Below are positions 51,388 through 60,168 of a DNA stretch of 64,000 nt, piece after piece. The first letter of the stretch is position 1. Each line of letters begins with the position of its first letter. The stretch covers positions 186,001-250,000 of the forward strand of contig NZ_JANHDN010000004.1 of assembly GCF_024494565.1 (NCBI RefSeq), written 5' to 3'. This stretch comes from Halorubrum rutilum. GTDB taxonomy: Archaea; Halobacteriota; Halobacteria; Halobacteriales; Haloferacaceae. The notes under the pieces were generated by a model, which was given only the letters and a program-made list of their open reading frames with translations, searched no databases and was not told the origin of the DNA. The position numbers and the translations under genes were made by a program.

Positions 51388-52161
51388 TCACAGGCGGTCG
51401 TCCCAGTCGATCCACTCCTGCTCCCACCCGTGTCGCGCGAAGTGGCCCTGTTCGGCCCGCTCGGCGTCCTCGCGGCGCGTGCGGTTCCGCTCCACGCCGC
51501 GCTGCTCCCCGTCGACGAGCATCGGCCGGAGGCGGGCCGGACCGGCGGTCTCGACGGTGCGGAACCCGGGCGGGGCGTCGTCGTCCGCTCCCGCGGTTCC
51601 GTCCGGCCTCGGCTCGATCGCCGCGACCGTCTGCACCGCGTTCCCCCGCGGGTAGACGATCCGCCCGCCGTCGGCGAGCTGCTCCCTGAGCGCGCGGGGC
51701 GGTTCGAGGACCGCGGCCTCCAGGAGGATCCGGTCGTACGGCGCGTACTCCGGCAGCCCGTTGGCGCCGTCTCGCCGGTCGACGAGGACGGCGTCGTGGC
51801 CCGCCGCGGAGAGGTTCGACCGCGCGATCGACACCGCCTCGCGGTCGATGTCGACCGCGTGGACGTGTCTCGCGCCCGCGATCTCGGCGAGCAGCGCGAC
51901 CGAGTAGCCGACGCCGGCGCCGACCACGAGGACGTCGTCGCCCTCCGCGGCGTCCAGCGCGGTGATCAGTCGCACCACCGTCGCCGGCGCGAGGACGCGC
52001 GTCCCGGCCTCGTCGCTCGCGGCGTTCGCGTACGGGGAGTCGTCGACGAACGCCTCTCGCGGGACCCGCTTGAGGGCCGTCAGCACGGCGGCGCCGAGCG
52101 GCTCGCCGAGCTCGTGTTCGAGCCCCTCGATCATGTCCGCCCGCAGCGACGCCTCGTCCAT
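51388..52161 (-). CDS. Protein-L-isoaspartate O-methyltransferase homologue (divergent)
   Basis: This 257-residue protein has the PIMT fold: KRVPREAFVDDSPYANAASD (about 38-57), ATVVRLITALDAAEGDDVLV (about 66-85), SAM motif VVGAGVGYSVALLAEIAGA (about 86-104), and DRILLEAAVLEPPRALREQL (about 148-167). The family's active-site Q/ISxP region is replaced by V-L-A-P-A-T, so substrate specificity may have changed. A C-terminal extension (about 225-257) is rich in Arg/Glu/Trp (GWEQEWIDWDDRL). It lies next to a canonical PIMT gene on the same strand. Confidence 0.85.
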   Translation of the reverse strand: MDEASLRADMIEGLEHELGEPLGAAVLTALKRVPREAFVDDSPYANAASDEAGTRVLAPATVVRLITALDAAEGDDVLVVGAGVGYSVALLAEIAGARHVHAVDIDREAVSIARSNLSAAGHDAVLVDRRDGANGLPEYAPYDRILLEAAVLEPPRALREQLADGGRIVYPRGNAVQTVAAIEPRPDGTAGADDDAPPGFRTVETAGPARLRPMLVDGEQRGVERNRTRREDAERAEQGHFARHGWEQEWIDWDDRL

Positions 52162-52238
52162 GGTCGGGCTCGGTGCTCGGTCGCCTAAAACCGCTCGTTC
52201 GGCGCGGCGGCGGGACGGTTCGGGTCGGGCGAGGCCCG

Positions 52239-52928
52239 TCACCGCATCGGCACGAACCGGACGCCGCCGTGGTCCTCCCGCTCGACGCCGTCTTCGCGGA
52301 CCGTCAGGCGCACGAGCCGCTGACCGCCGCCGAGGAGCCCCCCGTCCTCGACCGGCGCGACGACCCGACCGCCGGTCCGGACCTGGTCGACTATCGGGTC
52401 GGGGACGCCGCCGGACGGGGCGCACGTCAGGGAGGCCGCGTCGAACGGCGCCTCGTCGCGGAACGCCTCGCGGCCGTCGCCGGCCCGGACGGTCACGTCG
52501 TAGCCGAGCCGGTCGAGCCGCTCGCGGGCGTCGGCGGCGAGCTCGGGGACGTACTCGGCGCTGTAGACGTTGCCCCCGCCGACGAGCTCGGCGAGGACGG
52601 CGGCGTGGTAGCCGCAGCCGGTGCCGACTTCGAGGACGCGGTCGCCGCGGTCCGGATCGAGGAGGTCCGTCATCACCGCGACCATGTGCGGCGCGCTGAT
52701 CGTCTGGTCGCGGCCGATCGGGAGCGGCCGGTCGGCGTAGGCGCGCGAGCGGTGGCTCTCGGGGACGAACTCGTGTCTGGGGACGGCCTCGATCGCCGAC
52801 AGCGTGCGCTCGCTCACGTCGAGGCGCTCCCGGAGCGCGTCGACGAGCTCCCGGCGAGCGGCCGCGCGGTCGGGGGGCTCACCGCGCTCCGGACCGTCTC
52901 GTGAACTCGGTCCGTTCGCGTCGTCCAT
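52239..52928 (-). CDS. pcm: Protein-L-isoaspartate O-methyltransferase
   Basis: This 229-residue enzyme has the canonical sequence SAIEAVPRHEFVPESHRSRA (about 44-63), PLPIGRDQTISAPHMVAVMT (about 68-87) with the substrate-binding ISAPHMV loop, and SAM motif VLEVGTGCGYHAAVLAELVG (about 98-117). It methylates isoaspartyl residues of damaged proteins to start their repair. It precedes the divergent paralogue at 51388 by 77 nt on the same strand, and the two are probably co-transcribed. A disordered acidic N-terminus (about 1-25) precedes the catalytic domain. Confidence 0.93.
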   Translation of the reverse strand: MDDANGPSSRDGPERGEPPDRAAARRELVDALRERLDVSERTLSAIEAVPRHEFVPESHRSRAYADRPLPIGRDQTISAPHMVAVMTDLLDPDRGDRVLEVGTGCGYHAAVLAELVGGGNVYSAEYVPELAADARERLDRLGYDVTVRAGDGREAFRDEAPFDAASLTCAPSGGVPDPIVDQVRTGGRVVAPVEDGGLLGGGQRLVRLTVREDGVEREDHGGVRFVPMR

Positions 52929-52999
52929 GCGATACGGTAGCACGGCTACCGTGGAGAAACTGTCGGCGGTGCCGGCTCGTCGTCAGGGGGCCGGTGGCG

Positions 53000-53467
53000 T
53001 CAGCTCACGTCGATGCTGTGGCCCTCGCCGCTCTCCGACCGCTTCGGGAGCGTGACGGTGAGGACTCCGTTCTCGTAGGAGGCGGTCGCGCCGTCGCGCT
53101 CGACGGGCTCAGCGATCGGGACCCGTCGCGAGACGGACCGCGACCGGCGCTCGCGGCGGCGGTACCGGACTCCCTCCGCGTCCGCGTCGCCCGCTCCGTC
53201 CGCGACGTCGCGCTCCTCCTCGCGGGTGGCCGCGATCGACAGCGACTCCTCGCGCAGTTCGACGTCGATGTCCTCGTCGTCGAACCCCGGGAGGTCGGCG
53301 AGCACCGTGATCGACTCGTCGTCCTCGATCACGTCGACGGCGACGTCGCGGGCGCCGGGGAGTCGGGGACCCCCCGGCGCGTCGAGCGTCCCGCCGAGCT
53401 CCTCGAACTCGCGGCCCATCCGTTCGAGCAGTTCCTCGATCTCGCCGAAGGGATCGCGTCGCGTCAT
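53000..53467 (-). CDS. hsp20: Small heat-shock protein (Hsp20/alpha-crystallin)
   Basis: This 155-residue protein begins with a helical N-terminus (DPFGEIEELLERMGREFEEL). The alpha-crystallin domain (about 40-148) has VDVIEDDESITVLADLPGFD (about 44-63), a charged loop, and the terminal GATASYENGVLTVTLPKRSE (about 125-144) bearing the A-x-x-x-N-G-V-L signature. It lacks a clear C-terminal I-x-I motif, so oligomer assembly may differ. It prevents aggregation of unfolded proteins without ATP. Monocistronic. Confidence 0.93.
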   Translation of the reverse strand: MTRRDPFGEIEELLERMGREFEELGGTLDAPGGPRLPGARDVAVDVIEDDESITVLADLPGFDDEDIDVELREESLSIAATREEERDVADGAGDADAEGVRYRRRERRSRSVSRRVPIAEPVERDGATASYENGVLTVTLPKRSESGEGHSIDVS

Positions 53468-53549
53468 ACAGGTCAGGATTCGTGACGGAGCGACTTGAAC
53501 GTACGGGCGCGAGGGTCGAACGGGTCGGCGAGAGCGCCGTCGCCGGGCC

Positions 53550-55058
53550 TCAGAGGAACGGCCGCCAGTAGTACGGGCTGACGAACCCCTCGATGAACGC
53601 GGCGACGGCGATGAGTACGCCGACGCCGACCAGCACCCAGAACGCGGTCTCCAGGGCGTCGGCGAACTCGGCGCGGGAGCGCCGCCCGCGGAGCGTCCGC
53701 CACGAGACGATCCCGAGGCGGACCCCGAGCGCGCCGGAGACGAACAGCGCCGGGATTTCGAGGATCCCGTGAGGGACGACGAACGCCGCGAGCGCGGCGA
53801 GGTTCTCCTCTAACGCGGCCGTGGCGCCAAGCGCGAGGCCGTTGAACGCGATCGACGACAGCGCCGGTACCACGAGGGCGACGCCCGCCAGCGACGTCGC
53901 GATCGCGACCGTCCAGTTGTTGCCGAAGAAGTTGAGCGCCGCCACGGGCGGGACGTGACCGACGAGCCGGCCCTCGATCGAGGTCGTGAGCGCGCCGACG
54001 AACGGGTCGACCGCGAGCCAGCCGAGTGCGCCGAACCCGACGCCGACGGCGACGGCGAGGACGTGCAGGCCGGGGCTCCCGCGCACGAACGCGGTCATCT
54101 CGCGCCAGCCGCGGCGGACGCCGCCGGACAGCTGCGCGCGGAGGCTCGCCTCGGGGGGGTCGTGCGGGTCGACCGCGCCGCGGTAGTCGCCGTAGAGGAC
54201 GGTCTTGAGCAGGTCGAGCGCGGGCGCCGCGGCGACCGCGCTGACGAGCGCGACGATCGCGCCGCCGCCGAGGAACGCCAGCGCGGAGGCGGCCGACGAG
54301 ATCGCGACGAGGACGCCGACGGCGACGACGAGGTACGCGGCGGCGTCGGCCGGGTTCGATCGGACGAACCCGCCGGCGCCCTCCACGGCGCCGACCGCGC
54401 CCGCGTCGTCGACGACGACGGCCGCCGGGGCGAACGCGAAGACGGCCCGCACGAGCAGGAGGGCGACGAAGCCGACGAGGAGGGCGACGAGCGCGGCCGC
54501 GGCGCCGAGGAACGGGTCGACGGCGAACGCGGCGCCGACCGCGATCCCGCCGAGGAGGAGGACGCCGAGCCAGCAGAGCAGCTCGGCGACGTAGATCCCG
54601 AGGAACGTGAGCCAGCGGTCCCGGACGCCGGCGATCCCGGCGGTGAGCCCGCGGGCGCTCCGAAGCCGGGCGACGACGGCGGACATCTGGCCGGCCGACA
54701 CCGCGGCGTACGTCAGGACCGCGATCGCCGCGGTCGCGAGCGTTCCGGCCAGGACGAGGGCGAGCGCGGTCGGCGACGCGAGCGGTTCGAGCGCCGGGGC
54801 GAGCGACTCGCCCCACGCCTGCAGCGCCTCGGGGTCCTGCGTGTCGGGCGGCGTCAGGTCCAGCCTCGCGAGCGACTCGCGGGCGGCCGCGAGCCGACCG
54901 GTGAGTTCGAGGTGGAGGTAGACGCCGGCGAGCGCGGTGAACAGGCCGATCCGAGCGATGACGGGGACCGCCGTTCCGAGGAGGTAGAACGGGATCAGGT
55001 CAGCGGGGCGCCGCCGGAGGGTGGAGGCCGCGGCGGTGACGGCGGATGACAGATCCAT
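53550..55058 (-). CDS. SpoIIM-domain integral membrane protein, 502 aa
   Basis: This 502-residue protein has about 12 hydrophobic segments. The N-terminal half (about 1-300) resembles a polytopic DUF4013-like region; the C-terminal part (about 315-500) is a stage II sporulation M (SpoIIM) domain with PVAALNFFGNNWTVAIATSL (about 378-397) and AAFVVPHGILEIPALFVSGA (about 430-449), including the family's P-H-G-x-x-E-I motif. Archaeal SpoIIM proteins are of unknown function, and a role in membrane remodelling or cell shape is only a guess. The ATG at 55058 was chosen because upstream sequence is non-conserved. Confidence 0.85.
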   Translation of the reverse strand: MDLSSAVTAAASTLRRRPADLIPFYLLGTAVPVIARIGLFTALAGVYLHLELTGRLAAARESLARLDLTPPDTQDPEALQAWGESLAPALEPLASPTALALVLAGTLATAAIAVLTYAAVSAGQMSAVVARLRSARGLTAGIAGVRDRWLTFLGIYVAELLCWLGVLLLGGIAVGAAFAVDPFLGAAAALVALLVGFVALLLVRAVFAFAPAAVVVDDAGAVGAVEGAGGFVRSNPADAAAYLVVAVGVLVAISSAASALAFLGGGAIVALVSAVAAAPALDLLKTVLYGDYRGAVDPHDPPEASLRAQLSGGVRRGWREMTAFVRGSPGLHVLAVAVGVGFGALGWLAVDPFVGALTTSIEGRLVGHVPPVAALNFFGNNWTVAIATSLAGVALVVPALSSIAFNGLALGATAALEENLAALAAFVVPHGILEIPALFVSGALGVRLGIVSWRTLRGRRSRAEFADALETAFWVLVGVGVLIAVAAFIEGFVSPYYWRPFL

Positions 55059-55141
55059 GCGGAGCGGTTCGGTCGTTCGACACTTAATGGGTCCGTGTGT
55101 CGCGAGTCGGGTCGGCTCGCGCCCGACCACCGCGTCGCGGC

Positions 55142-56563
55142 TCAGTCCGTCGCCGGCTCCTCCGCCTCGTCGACCTCGGGGTCGACCCCGCTGCCGCGCT
55201 CCGCCATGAGGTCCGCGGCGCGCCCGGCCCAGCCGGAGTACCGGAAGCCCGCGGCGACGACGAGGGCCATCCAGGCGTACGCGAGCGAGACGCCGACGTA
55301 CGCGCCCGTCGGACCGAGACCGACCGTCCGCCCGAGCAGCCACGACGCGCCGAGGAACAGCCCGAACATCCCCGACACCCGCGCGACGAGCGGGATCCGC
55401 GTCTCGCTCGCGCCCTGCAGCGCGCCGGAGAGCGCGGAGAAGCAGGCGAGCGCGGTCCCGGCGACCCCGTAGACGCGGGCGAAGTCGACCGCGTAGCGGA
55501 CCGTCGCCGCGTCGTCGGTGAACAGCGGGACGAGCCGCGGCGCGGCGACGACGAGGCCGCCGCCGATCGCCCCGACCGTGAGCGCGCCGAGCCCGGCGAC
55601 CGCCCACCCGTTGAACCGCGCCTCGTCCGGGTCGCCGGCGCCGAGCGCCTGCCCGACGAGCACCGAGGCCGCCACGTTGTACCCGCGCGAGAGCGGTCCG
55701 GTCACCTGCTGGTACGCCCGCCGCCCGATCTGGAAGCCGGCGTTGACCGCCTCGCCGAAGCCGAGGAGGAGGGCGTTGAACGGGAACTCCGCGAGCTCCG
55801 AGCCGAACCCCTCCGCCACCCGCGGCGCGCTCACGCGGAGGAGCTGGCCGGCGATCGTGAGGTCGCGGGGGCGCGCGAAGCTCGCGTCGGTCCGGGGGCC
55901 CCGGATCGCGAGACAGAGGAGGCCGGCGGTGAGCACGTTCGCGCCCGCGGTCGCCAGCCCGACGCCGACGACTTCGAGCCGCGGGAGGCCGAACAGCCCC
56001 AGCCCGAGCGCGACGGAGCCGACGATGTTGAGCGAGTTGGCCGCAATGTTAACGTACATCGGCGTTCGGGTGTCGCCGGTCCCCTGCAGCGCGCGGGCGC
56101 CGACCAGGGCGACGTGACGCGCGGGCGCGGTCGCGAACACGATCGCGAGGTACGTCGAGCCGAGGGCGACGACCTCGGGCGCGGTCCGCTCCCCGACCAG
56201 CCGGCCGAAGGCGTCGATCGCGAGCTCGCCGAAGGCGAGGCCGAACAGCACGAACGGGACCCCGGCGAGCGCGCCGATCAGGATCGCCTGCGTCACGGCC
56301 TCGTCGCGGTTCTCGGCGGCGCCTGCGCCCGTGTCCTGCGAGGAGAGCGCGATCGCGCCGCCGCCGAGGCCGAGCCCGATCCGGAGCGGGAACCGGGCGT
56401 AGAGGTCGGCGAGCCCGACGGCGACGACCGCGGACGGCGAGAACAGCGCGGTGACGAGCACGTCGGTCGTCCGCATCGCGGTGCGGAACGTCTGCTCGGC
56501 CATGACGGGCCACGCGAGCGCGAAGACGCGCCGCCAGACATCGCGCAGCCGCGGGAGATCCAT
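55142..56563 (-). CDS. MATE-family multidrug/cation antiporter
   Basis: This 473-residue protein of 12 helices has ALAWPVMAEQTFRTAMRTTD (about 15-34), VGARALQGTGDTRTPMYVNI (about 156-175), LNIVGSVALGLGLFGLPRLE and VLVGQALGAGDPDEARFNGW (about 292-311), matching MatE domain repeats. It exports drugs or metabolites in exchange for Na+ or H+. The C-terminal tail is acidic (DPEVDEAEEPATD). Monocistronic; its start is 29 nt from the end of the kinase gene on the same strand, so a joint transcript is possible. Confidence 0.93.
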   Translation of the reverse strand: MDLPRLRDVWRRVFALAWPVMAEQTFRTAMRTTDVLVTALFSPSAVVAVGLADLYARFPLRIGLGLGGGAIALSSQDTGAGAAENRDEAVTQAILIGALAGVPFVLFGLAFGELAIDAFGRLVGERTAPEVVALGSTYLAIVFATAPARHVALVGARALQGTGDTRTPMYVNIAANSLNIVGSVALGLGLFGLPRLEVVGVGLATAGANVLTAGLLCLAIRGPRTDASFARPRDLTIAGQLLRVSAPRVAEGFGSELAEFPFNALLLGFGEAVNAGFQIGRRAYQQVTGPLSRGYNVAASVLVGQALGAGDPDEARFNGWAVAGLGALTVGAIGGGLVVAAPRLVPLFTDDAATVRYAVDFARVYGVAGTALACFSALSGALQGASETRIPLVARVSGMFGLFLGASWLLGRTVGLGPTGAYVGVSLAYAWMALVVAAGFRYSGWAGRAADLMAERGSGVDPEVDEAEEPATD

Positions 56564-56592
56564 GCGTCACGCCGGAGGGTCGTGCGCCGCTT

Positions 56593-57690
56593 TTAGGTGT
56601 CGGAGCCGGTCGAGACCGCCGGAGCCGCCGTCGGCGTCGACGGCCGATCGGCGGTCCCGGTCGACTCCGCGCGCGGGAGCGTCACCTCGAACAGGGCGCC
56701 GCCGAGGTCGGAGTCCGCGACCGCGATCTCCCCGCCGTAGGCGTCGACGAGCGCGTCGACGATCTGGAGCCCGCCCGTGTCGTCTCCGGCGTCGAAGAGC
56801 GCGTCGCGTCGCTCCGGCGGGATCCCGGGACCGTCGTCGGCGACGGAGAGGGTGACCGTCTCGGGGCCGGCGCGGACGGCGACGCGGACCAGCGCGTTCG
56901 GACCGGCGTGCTCGACGGCGTTCTCGACGAGGTTGTCGACGACGGACCGGAGGCCGTCGGTGGCCGCGACCGGCGCCGGCTCGTCGAGGTCGACCTCGAC
57001 GGTGACGCCCTGGGCCCGGTCGACGTCGTCGACGACCGACCGGGCCGTGCTCGCGAGGTCCATCGGCCGGAGCGTCGCGTCGCCGAGGAGCGCGTCCGCG
57101 ATCCCGCTCGTGGCCTCGATCAGGTCGAGCCCCTCCTGCGCCTTGCGGGAGATGACGGTTCGGGGGTCGGCGTCGCCGGCGTCGTCCCCGAGGTCCGCGT
57201 ATCCCCGGATCGTCGCGAAGTCGTTCCGGAGGTCGTGACGCAGCAGGTGGTTGACGAACGACACCGCCCGCGTCGCCTCGCGGGCGCGGCGCGCCTCCGA
57301 CGCCTGCCGCACCGCGTAGTACCCGGCGACGATGCCCGCGAGGGCGCCGGCGCCCGCGGAGACCAGGAGCGGGAACGCCGGCTCGACGAGCGGCCGTCCC
57401 TCGAAGGCGCGGACGAGCAGCGTCGCGCCGATCGCGCCGAGGGCCGTGAGCGCGCCCGCGACCGTCCACCGCGCGACCCGCCGCTCCCCGCACCGCGGGA
57501 GTCCGGCCCGGGAGAGCCGTCGGCCGGCGTAGACTACGGCGAGCGCGAGCCCGCCGTCGAGCGCCAGGGCGAGTATCGGACCGGTCGAATCCCGAACGGC
57601 GCCGAGCTCGCTCCAGTGGTGGACGACCGCCGCGAGGAGGATCGCGGCCCCGAGCGCGGAGACGACCAGGTGGCCGCGGGGGCGATACAT
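56593..57690 (-). CDS. Membrane sensor histidine kinase, 365 aa
   Basis: This 365-residue protein has four N-terminal transmembrane helices (about 6-26, 38-56, 73-94, 103-128). The dimerisation/phosphoacceptor helix VSFVNHLLRHDLRNDFATIR (about 145-164) has His in HDLRND. The HATPase domain has SVVDNLVENAVEHAGPNALV (N-box, about 251-270), VADDGPGIPPERR (G1, about 287-299) and GGLQIVDALVDAYGG (G2, about 310-324). All ATP-binding boxes are intact. It senses an unknown membrane or external cue; no regulator is adjacent. The ATG at 57690 was preferred to one nine codons upstream. Confidence 0.9.
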   Translation of the reverse strand: MYRPRGHLVVSALGAAILLAAVVHHWSELGAVRDSTGPILALALDGGLALAVVYAGRRLSRAGLPRCGERRVARWTVAGALTALGAIGATLLVRAFEGRPLVEPAFPLLVSAGAGALAGIVAGYYAVRQASEARRAREATRAVSFVNHLLRHDLRNDFATIRGYADLGDDAGDADPRTVISRKAQEGLDLIEATSGIADALLGDATLRPMDLASTARSVVDDVDRAQGVTVEVDLDEPAPVAATDGLRSVVDNLVENAVEHAGPNALVRVAVRAGPETVTLSVADDGPGIPPERRDALFDAGDDTGGLQIVDALVDAYGGEIAVADSDLGGALFEVTLPRAESTGTADRPSTPTAAPAVSTGSDT

Positions 57691-57781
57691 GCGCTCACCC
57701 AGGCGGGCGGCGATCAAAACCTTTGGGCCGAACGGCGGCGCACGCCCGAAGCTTCAAGCGTGCGAACGACCCACACGACCC

Positions 57782-58279
57782 ATGGACGTGTTCGCGTACG
57801 GGACGCTGACCGAGCCCGACCGCGTCGCCGCGGTGCTCGACTCGTACGTCTACGTCGGCCCGGCGACCCTGACGGGGCTCCGCCCCGTGGAGGGGCGGTA
57901 CCCGACGCTCGTACCGGGAGGCGAGACGGCCGGTCGGCTCCTCCGGACCGACGAGACGGCCGCGCTCGACGAGTACGAGGGCGTCGAGGACGGGCTGTAC
58001 CATCGGGTGAGCGTCCCGCTCGACGCGCCGGACGGGCACCCGGACCGGGCCGCCGTCTACGTGGGCGACCCCGAGCGCCTCGACGCGGACGCCTCGTGGC
58101 CGGACGCGACGCGGTCGGACGCGGCGCAATCGGACGCGGCGCGGTCGGACGCGATGCGATCGGACGCGGGATCCGCGGACGACCCCGCGGACCTCGATCG
58201 GGGGTTCGCCGAGCGCGTCGCGGCGTACCTCGAACGGGCCGACGTGCGGGTGCGGCTGACCCCCGAAAACCCCGTCTGA
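57782..58279 (+). CDS. AIG2/gamma-glutamylcyclotransferase-like protein
   Basis: This 165-residue GGCT/AIG2-fold protein starts MDVFAYGTLTEPDRVAAVLD with the Y-G-T-L substrate loop, then LRPVEGRYPTLVPGGETAGR (about 37-56) and the catalytic Glu region DEYEGVEDGLYHRVSVPL (about 64-81). It may cleave gamma-glutamyl amines, which is plausible where gamma-glutamylcysteine is the main thiol, though the activity is unproven. Between about residues 105 and 130 a run of five Ser-Asp-Ala units is produced by 15-bp tandem repeats and forms a flexible insert before the last helix. Confidence 0.82.
   Translation: MDVFAYGTLTEPDRVAAVLDSYVYVGPATLTGLRPVEGRYPTLVPGGETAGRLLRTDETAALDEYEGVEDGLYHRVSVPLDAPDGHPDRAAVYVGDPERLDADASWPDATRSDAAQSDAARSDAMRSDAGSADDPADLDRGFAERVAAYLERADVRVRLTPENPV
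58101..58170. repeat. 15-bp tandem repeat inside the AIG2-like gene
   Basis: Four and two-thirds units of a 15-bp repeat (each starting CGGACGCG, at 58101, 58116, 58131, 58146 and 58161) encode a repeated five-residue SDAxx unit in frame. Confidence 0.88.
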
Positions 58280-58526
58280 CGGAGGAATGACGGCGCCGCT
58301 GTCGTGCGGTTTCACTTTCGCTCCGCTAGCCCCACCTTTTTGTATTCAGCCCGCTTGGTTTCAGGTGCACGTCACACGCGTGCATTCCCCCCTTCACGGA
58401 CGGCGAGCCGGTCGCTCGCCCGTCGGCTTCCGCCCGATCCGGAGCGTGTCGTCCGTCGTTCGGTCGGAATCGGGAGCGACGCGGCGGACCGGAACCGATT
58501 AGCGGGCGGCGCGGCGACGGGGAGGC

Positions 58527-59738
58527 ATGCTGTCCCTCTCCGACGTTCACGCGGCGCGCGAGCGCGTCGACGGCGTGGCGCGTCACACGCCCTTAGAGCG
58601 GTCGCGGACCTTCTCCGAGATGAGCGGCGCGGACGTCCGGCTCAAGCTGGAGAACTTCCAGCGGACCGGGGCGTTCAAGATCCGCGGCGCGATGAACCGG
58701 ATCGCGACGCTCTCCGACGCGGAGCGCGAGGCCGGGGTCGTCACCGCGAGCGCGGGGAACCACGCGCAGGGCGTCGCCCTCGCGGCCCAGCGCGCGGGCG
58801 TCGACGCCACCGTCGTGATGCCGAAGTTCGCGCCCGTCTCGAAGGTGAAGGCCACCCGCGGGTACGGCGCGAGCGTCCGCCTGGAGGGCGTCGACTACGA
58901 CGAGGCGCAGGCGTACGCCCACGAGCTGGAGCGCGAGGAGGGCCGCACCTACGTCCACGCCTTCGACGACCCGGTCGTGATGGCCGGGCAGGGGACGCTC
59001 GGCCTGGAGATCGTCGACGACTGCCCCGAGCTCGACACGGTCGTCGTCCCGATCGGCGGCGGCGGGCTCATCTCGGGGGTCGCCGTCGCGGTCAAAGAGC
59101 AGCTCCCCGACGCGCGCGTCGTCGGCGTGCAGGCCGACGGGGCGGCGTCGGCCGCGAAGTCGCTCGAAGCCGGCGAAGTCACGGAGATCGACAGCGTCGA
59201 CACGATCGCCGACGGGATCGCCACGCGCGCGGTCGGCGAGGCGACCCTCGAAGTCATGACCGAGTACGTCGACGAGGTCGTCACCGTCGACGACCGCGAG
59301 ATCGCCTTAGCCCTCACGCTGCTCCTCGAACGCGCCAAGACGCTCGTGGAGGGCGCGGGGGCGGTCGCGCTCGCCGCCGTCCTCTCCGAGGCGTTCGAGT
59401 ACGACGACGGCGAGACGGTCGTCGCCGCGCTCTGCGGCGGGAACATCGACCTCAACCGCCTCGGCACCGTGATCCGGCGCGGGCTGGTCCAGATGGGTCG
59501 ATACCTCAAGATCACGGTCAGCCTGAAGGACCGGCCTGGCGAGCTGGAGCGCGTCTCCAGCATCGTCGCGCGCACCGGCGCGAACGTGTACGCGGTCCAC
59601 CACGACCGCACCTCGCGCGACGTGGCCGTCAACGCCGCCGAGCTCGAACTCGAATTAGAGACCGACGACGCCGAACACGCCGCCGACATCGTCGACGCGC
59701 TCGAAGCCGACGGATACGAGGTCGAGGTCCTGTCCTGA
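58527..59738 (+). CDS. ilvA: Threonine ammonia-lyase with C-terminal ACT domain
   Basis: This 403-residue PLP enzyme has RTGAFKIRGAMNRIATLSDA (about 46-65) with the Schiff-base Lys, VVTASAGNHAQGVALAAQRA (about 71-90), the phosphate-binding glycine loop VVPIGGGGLISG (about 172-183), and a C-terminal ACT domain (about 325-403, RYLKITVSLKDRPGELERVS). It converts threonine to 2-oxobutanoate for isoleucine synthesis. The single ACT domain and the length match the short biodegradative/archaeal type rather than long biosynthetic IlvA. The enamine intermediate is a substrate for the RidA encoded at 40829. Repeat copy G follows immediately. Confidence 0.95.
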   Translation: MLSLSDVHAARERVDGVARHTPLERSRTFSEMSGADVRLKLENFQRTGAFKIRGAMNRIATLSDAEREAGVVTASAGNHAQGVALAAQRAGVDATVVMPKFAPVSKVKATRGYGASVRLEGVDYDEAQAYAHELEREEGRTYVHAFDDPVVMAGQGTLGLEIVDDCPELDTVVVPIGGGGLISGVAVAVKEQLPDARVVGVQADGAASAAKSLEAGEVTEIDSVDTIADGIATRAVGEATLEVMTEYVDEVVTVDDREIALALTLLLERAKTLVEGAGAVALAAVLSEAFEYDDGETVVAALCGGNIDLNRLGTVIRRGLVQMGRYLKITVSLKDRPGELERVSSIVARTGANVYAVHHDRTSRDVAVNAAELELELETDDAEHAADIVDALEADGYEVEVLS

Positions 59739-59752
59739 GTCGAGCGGCGGCT

Positions 59753-59760
59753 TTTATAAA
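59753..59760 (+). promoter_or_regulatory. TATA box upstream of repeat copy G
   Basis: TTTATAAA begins 15 nt after the ilvA stop and lies 18 nt (from TATAAA) before the GGCGCG opening copy G. It has the same geometry as at copies D and E, so copy G is probably an independent transcript, not ilvA 3' UTR. Confidence 0.65.
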
Positions 59761-59766
59761 CAGAAC

Positions 59767-60165
59767 GGCGGCGGCGCGTGCCGGTGAGCGGCCGACAGGC
59801 CGCGAACCGCACGCGCGAGGGACGCGGTGAGTGAGGGGCGACCGCAGGGAGTCCCGAACGAACCGCGAGGCTGGGGAGGCGTGAGGTGCGGTCGCCGTGC
59901 TGGGCGGGGCGGGACTCAAAGGGGCAGGGGCGAGGACGAAGCACGGCGCAGTAAGCACCGCAGCGAGGGAGCGAACGAAGTGAGCGACCAAGCGAGGAGC
60001 ACAGCAAGCCGCGCGAGTTCTCGCGCCTGGGGCTTTGCCGGTGTTCACGGGAGTAATGTCGGTGACGTATCGCCGAACGGCCGGTACTGTGGAGGTAGTC
60101 GCCGTCGAGTCAGTATTCGCGTGTCGTCGAGCAGCCGGGGGCGTGTCGGTGTTCGCCGCGACCGC
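59767..60165 (+). repeat. Structured-RNA candidate repeat, copy G
   Basis: Copy G. P1: CGGT-GA-GCGGCC-gaca-GGCCGC-GA-ACCG. The boxes CTGGGGAGGCGTGAGG and GGGACTCAAAGGGGCAG are intact. P3 variable arm: GGGCGAGGAC (59928-59937) / GTTCTCGCGC (60017-60026), with one G.G mismatch and one G.U pair, then CTGGGGCTTTG. Tail units recur at about 54-nt spacing and are the most degenerate of the family. A TATA box lies at 59753. The 3' end abuts the stop of the secreted-protein gene at 60169. Confidence 0.85.
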
Positions 60166-60168
60166 GAC

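Noticed and set aside
53473..54816. Large Arg-rich frames antisense to or out of frame with the SpoIIM-like gene, and many similar ones across the window
   Set aside because: High GC content leaves alternative frames open. Their Arg/Gly/Pro composition contrasts with the acidic haloarchaeal proteome, and they overlap genes with clear motifs.
57691..57717. Nine-codon longer start for the kinase at 56593
   Set aside because: The extension is a short charged segment; MYRPRG directly before the first helix is the more natural start. The choice is not certain.
58280..58526. Inverted repeat TGCACG/CGTGCA near 58366-58384 as operator of ilvA
   Set aside because: Six-base arms with a loose spacer are likely by chance, and it lies far from the ilvA start with no TATA box beside it.
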